64,000 bases of DNA, taken from Paraescarpia echinospica. Lineage: Eukaryota; Annelida; Polychaeta; Sabellida; Siboglinidae. Shown here in pieces: positions 63,621-64,000 of the stretch. Both the position numbers and the translations under genes were made by a program. The notes under the pieces were generated by a model that worked only from the letters and a program-made list of their open reading frames with translations, did no database searches and had not been told where the DNA came from. Each line of letters opens with the position of its first letter. Within the stretch, counting starts at the first letter, position 1. The stretch lies in assembly GCA_020002185.1 (NCBI GenBank), contig CM034534.1, positions 69,479,946 through 69,543,945 of the forward strand, written 5' to 3'.

Positions 63621-64000
63621 TTACGCGTCTTTATAAATGGCGCGCAACTCCATCAACAGTTTACCGAGCATGTTCTCCCCCACATCGCCCCCGATTCCGG
63701 TACCCCAGAAACCCTCCCTACTCGGTACCCATTCCACCAATTCCGCATCCCCGGTGGCCAACAGGGCAGCCTTCAAATCGCTCGACCCGTCAAACTTGCA
63801 CCTCAACAACGCCTTCATACACGCCACCCTAACGGAGCGCCATTCGGTTCCCGTTCTCTTTTTTCGAATGTCGTAACCGCGTCGTTTCGCTGCTTAAGGC
63901 GATCGCGCACTTTTGATATGTTCGGCATATTCCACATCGGCGTTGAACATTGCTTTCCTATACTGATAGGCGTGCTCAACGGATCGGAAGCCCCGACCGA
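63621..64000 (-). pseudogene. NADAR (YbiA-like) N-glycosidase-type protein, partial, one stop
   Basis: In one frame on the minus strand from the window edge: EHAYQYRKAMFNADVEYAEH, then an in-frame TAA at 63894-63896, then ACMKALLRCKFDGSSDLKAA, LLATGDAELVEWVPSREGFW and GTGIGGDVGENMLGKLLMEL. These are the signature blocks of the NADAR fold: the EHxYQ start, KF...L..LL.TG...LVE, and FWG-G...G-N-LGK-LM-R. NADAR enzymes cleave N-glycosidic bonds of ADP-ribosyl or related ribosides, and some reverse guanine ADP-ribosylation of DNA. It ends 27 bases before the ATPase ATG. The 5' part is outside the window. Confidence 0.75.
63629..63635 (-). promoter_or_regulatory. TATA box of the ATPase gene
   Basis: TATAAAG at the end of the NADAR frame, 36 bases before ATG 63593; same motif and spacing as at 60364. 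Confidence 0.5.

Larger units (their letters stand above)
47450..64000. mobile_element. Polinton/Maverick (adintovirus-like) element, right end outside window
   Basis: Defined by its gene set: protein-primed DNA polymerase B, rve integrase with chromodomain, FtsK/HerA-type packaging ATPase, adenain-like protease, double-jelly-roll major capsid protein and penton-like minor capsid protein. Early-type genes run right and virion-type genes run left, meeting tail-to-tail near 56.8 kb. GC content rises clearly from about 50 kb. The left limit is uncertain (47.45-49.3 kb) and the right limit is not in the window. Confidence 0.85.

Overview
This window reads as nuclear DNA of an invertebrate animal. 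Roughly the first 47 kb is AT-rich, gene-poor and packed with retroelement remains. The LINE, Penelope-like, tRNA-SINE, fibrinogen-related and Polinton families seen here suit a marine invertebrate, perhaps a mollusc or another lophotrochozoan, but the phylum is inference.

Layout. At 0.4-1.0 kb is a degenerate satellite whose conserved core looks like the CTCF motif. At 1.4-3.3 kb is a dead LINE. From 3.4 to 11.7 kb the DNA is mostly non-coding, with a pogo-like MITE and a few exon-like segments. At 11.8-15.9 kb is a near full-length but decayed CR1-like LINE, followed by a satellite (16-16.8 kb) and a minisatellite (17.8-18.2 kb). From 19.9 to 28.6 kb lie a decayed pogo-like transposase, LINE fragments, two copies of a tRNA-derived SINE, an inverted pair of another SINE, and a long hairpin.

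From 28.67 to 47.44 kb is a large inverted duplication with arms of about 5-6 kb. Its spacer holds a broken intronless gene for a fibrinogen/EGF/transmembrane receptor and an ~80-bp minisatellite. A 4.5-kb Gypsy retrotransposon (127-bp LTRs, 5-bp target duplication AGGGT) sits at the outer end of the left arm. The right arm keeps the matching empty site.

From about 47.5 kb to the window edge the DNA becomes GC-rich and gene-dense: this is a Polinton/Maverick (adintovirus-like) element running past the right edge. Rightward (early-type) genes are a zinc-ribbon/OB-fold RPA-like protein, a cascade of short alternative reading frames each opening just after a splice-acceptor-like site, and a protein-primed DNA polymerase B broken by several stops and frameshifts. 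Leftward (virion-type) genes, from the right edge inward, are a NADAR-family ADP-ribose glycosidase-like gene, packaging ATPase, basic core-like protein, a conserved Polinton protein, a small membrane protein, integrase with chromodomain, a second small membrane protein, penton-like protein, small minor capsid protein, double-jelly-roll major capsid protein and adenain-like protease. Stops and starts of adjacent leftward genes lie within a few bases of each other, and TATA boxes precede the apparent transcription units.

The most interesting features are the splice-acceptor cascade in phase with one upstream donor, the NADAR gene beside the ATPase, the NRF1-like palindromes repeated ahead of the early promoter, the inverted duplication with its dated Gypsy insertion, and the CTCF-like satellite. 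The element is damaged (polymerase, minor capsid, penton, integrase tail, NADAR), so it is best read as an endogenous relic.
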